A DNA stretch of 64,000 bases from Calonectria ilicicola (lineage: Eukaryota > Ascomycota > Sordariomycetes > Hypocreales > Nectriaceae), in NCBI GenBank assembly GCA_020809705.1, contig CP085829.1, positions 3,782,001 through 3,846,000 on the forward strand, given 5' to 3'. Within the stretch, counting starts at the first letter, position 1; each line of letters starts with the position of its first letter. This document shows positions 63,601 through 64,000 of this stretch, piece after piece. A program made the translations under genes and the position numbers. Below the pieces are notes generated by a model. It saw only the letters and a list, made by a program, of their open reading frames with translations. It was not told the DNA's origin and made no database searches.

Positions 63601-64000
63601 ATTTTTAAAAAGTAATAACTTTATTACCTTTATTTTATTAAATATATATTATTTTAATTATAATTTTAAAAATAATATACTAATATTATTATTAATAATT
63701 TTATTTTTTAAAATTTTAATTAACTCTTTTTTTAATAATTATATATTAATAATATAAAATATATAAGTTTTTTTATTATTTTTTATTAATTTCTTTATAA
63801 TATTTTTAGATTTTATAAAAGAAATAAATTTATATATTTAATAATAATTATATATATTAATTATAATATTTTCTTTATTTATAGAATTATTTAAAAGAAA
63901 TAGATTATTAATATCTTTTAAATATTATATTTTAATAAATATTTTTTAAATCTTCTAAGGTATTCCCTAATAATTAATTAAGAATAAAGTTAATTAATAT
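60636..64000 (-). pseudogene. family A Ty3/gypsy internal fragment (A7), reverse, runs off the window
   Basis: Starts abruptly after the A6 LTR at the equivalent of A2 9245, without its own LTR, and continues collinear with A2 to about 12520 at the window end. Integrase HPQTDGQTER remnant near 61120-61190 (minus). It contains a 184-bp internal inversion at 62630-62813. RIP stops throughout. Together with A6 it forms a second large inverted pair. Confidence 0.85.
62620..62823. other. micro-inversion in A7 flanked by 10-bp inverted repeats
   Basis: CTTTAAAATA (62620-62629) and its complement TATTTTAAAG (62814-62823) bracket 184 bp that read in the opposite direction to the rest of A7. The segment matches A6 about 57115-57300 (RNase H start) in plus orientation, whereas A2, A4 and the rest of A7 have it on minus. 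Confidence 0.8.

Noticed and set aside
1..64000. Mitochondrial or apicomplexan/Dictyostelium origin suggested by very low GC
   Set aside because: Nested Ty3/gypsy, Copia LTR and pogo elements with strand-symmetric CpA to TpA damage fit fungal nuclear heterochromatin; no organelle genes or intact A/T-rich coding exons are seen.

Overview
The window is almost certainly a RIP-mutated, transposon-packed heterochromatic block from a filamentous ascomycete (Pezizomycotina) nuclear genome. By eye GC is far below 20%. C survives mostly in CT/CC and G mostly in AG/GG, while CA and TG dinucleotides are nearly missing over many kilobases. Decayed retroelement motifs show matching codon changes: Gln or Trp codons become stops, Asp becomes Asn, Glu becomes Lys, Cys and His become Tyr. 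That is the signature of repeat-induced point mutation (CpA to TpA). I see no intact gene, no RNA gene and no host gene; all long reading frames are broken.

Layout. 1-249 is a 9-bp tandem array. 575-3458 is a decayed Ty3/gypsy fragment (family C-like, gag-protease-start of RT) carrying a LINE/SINE-like insert and bounded by inverted copies of a ~140 bp repeat D. 3471-15483 holds family A gypsy elements (215-bp LTR): A1 forward, A2 reverse, giving an ~11 kb inverted pair, then internally deleted A3. A2 carries a nearly unmutated Copia-type solo LTR (8791-8975) with a 5-bp target duplication. 15484-24113 is family E gypsy copy E1 (257-bp LTR, coding on minus). 24119-25520 is a rearranged family C fragment (395-bp LTR family). 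25521-29330 is unassigned AT-rich sequence with hairpins and duplications. 29657-about 50480 is E2, a second family E copy opened by successive insertions: A4 (32563-37647), an unclassified insert (38209-38663), and a poly(A)-ended, 15-bp-TSD insert (39378-48287) that itself received the complete gypsy element C1 (40097-47864, TSD AAAAA), which in turn holds LINE/SINE-like insert B1. 50812-64000 is again family A: A5 reverse, A6 forward, A7 reverse; A6 was entered by a pogo/Fot1-type DNA transposon (52526-56199, TSD TA, ~108-bp TIRs) holding insert B2, and separately by insert B3.

The nesting gives a relative chronology: E2, then the poly(A) insert, then C1, then B1; and A6, then the pogo element, then B2. 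C1 is the best-preserved catalogue: capsid, CCHC knuckle, aspartic protease, RT, RNase H, integrase and chromodomain can all be read through RIP damage. Less-mutated islands (CA/TG present) mark single-copy, short or recent sequence: 8791-8975, 14400-14690, 24000-24120, 38530-38660, 39380-40200, 41640-41840, 47800-47870, 48160-48290, and the pogo TIRs.

Element families were defined by comparing copies within the window; superfamily names rest on protein motifs read by eye. No database search was possible, so species, element names and family membership outside this window are not claimed.
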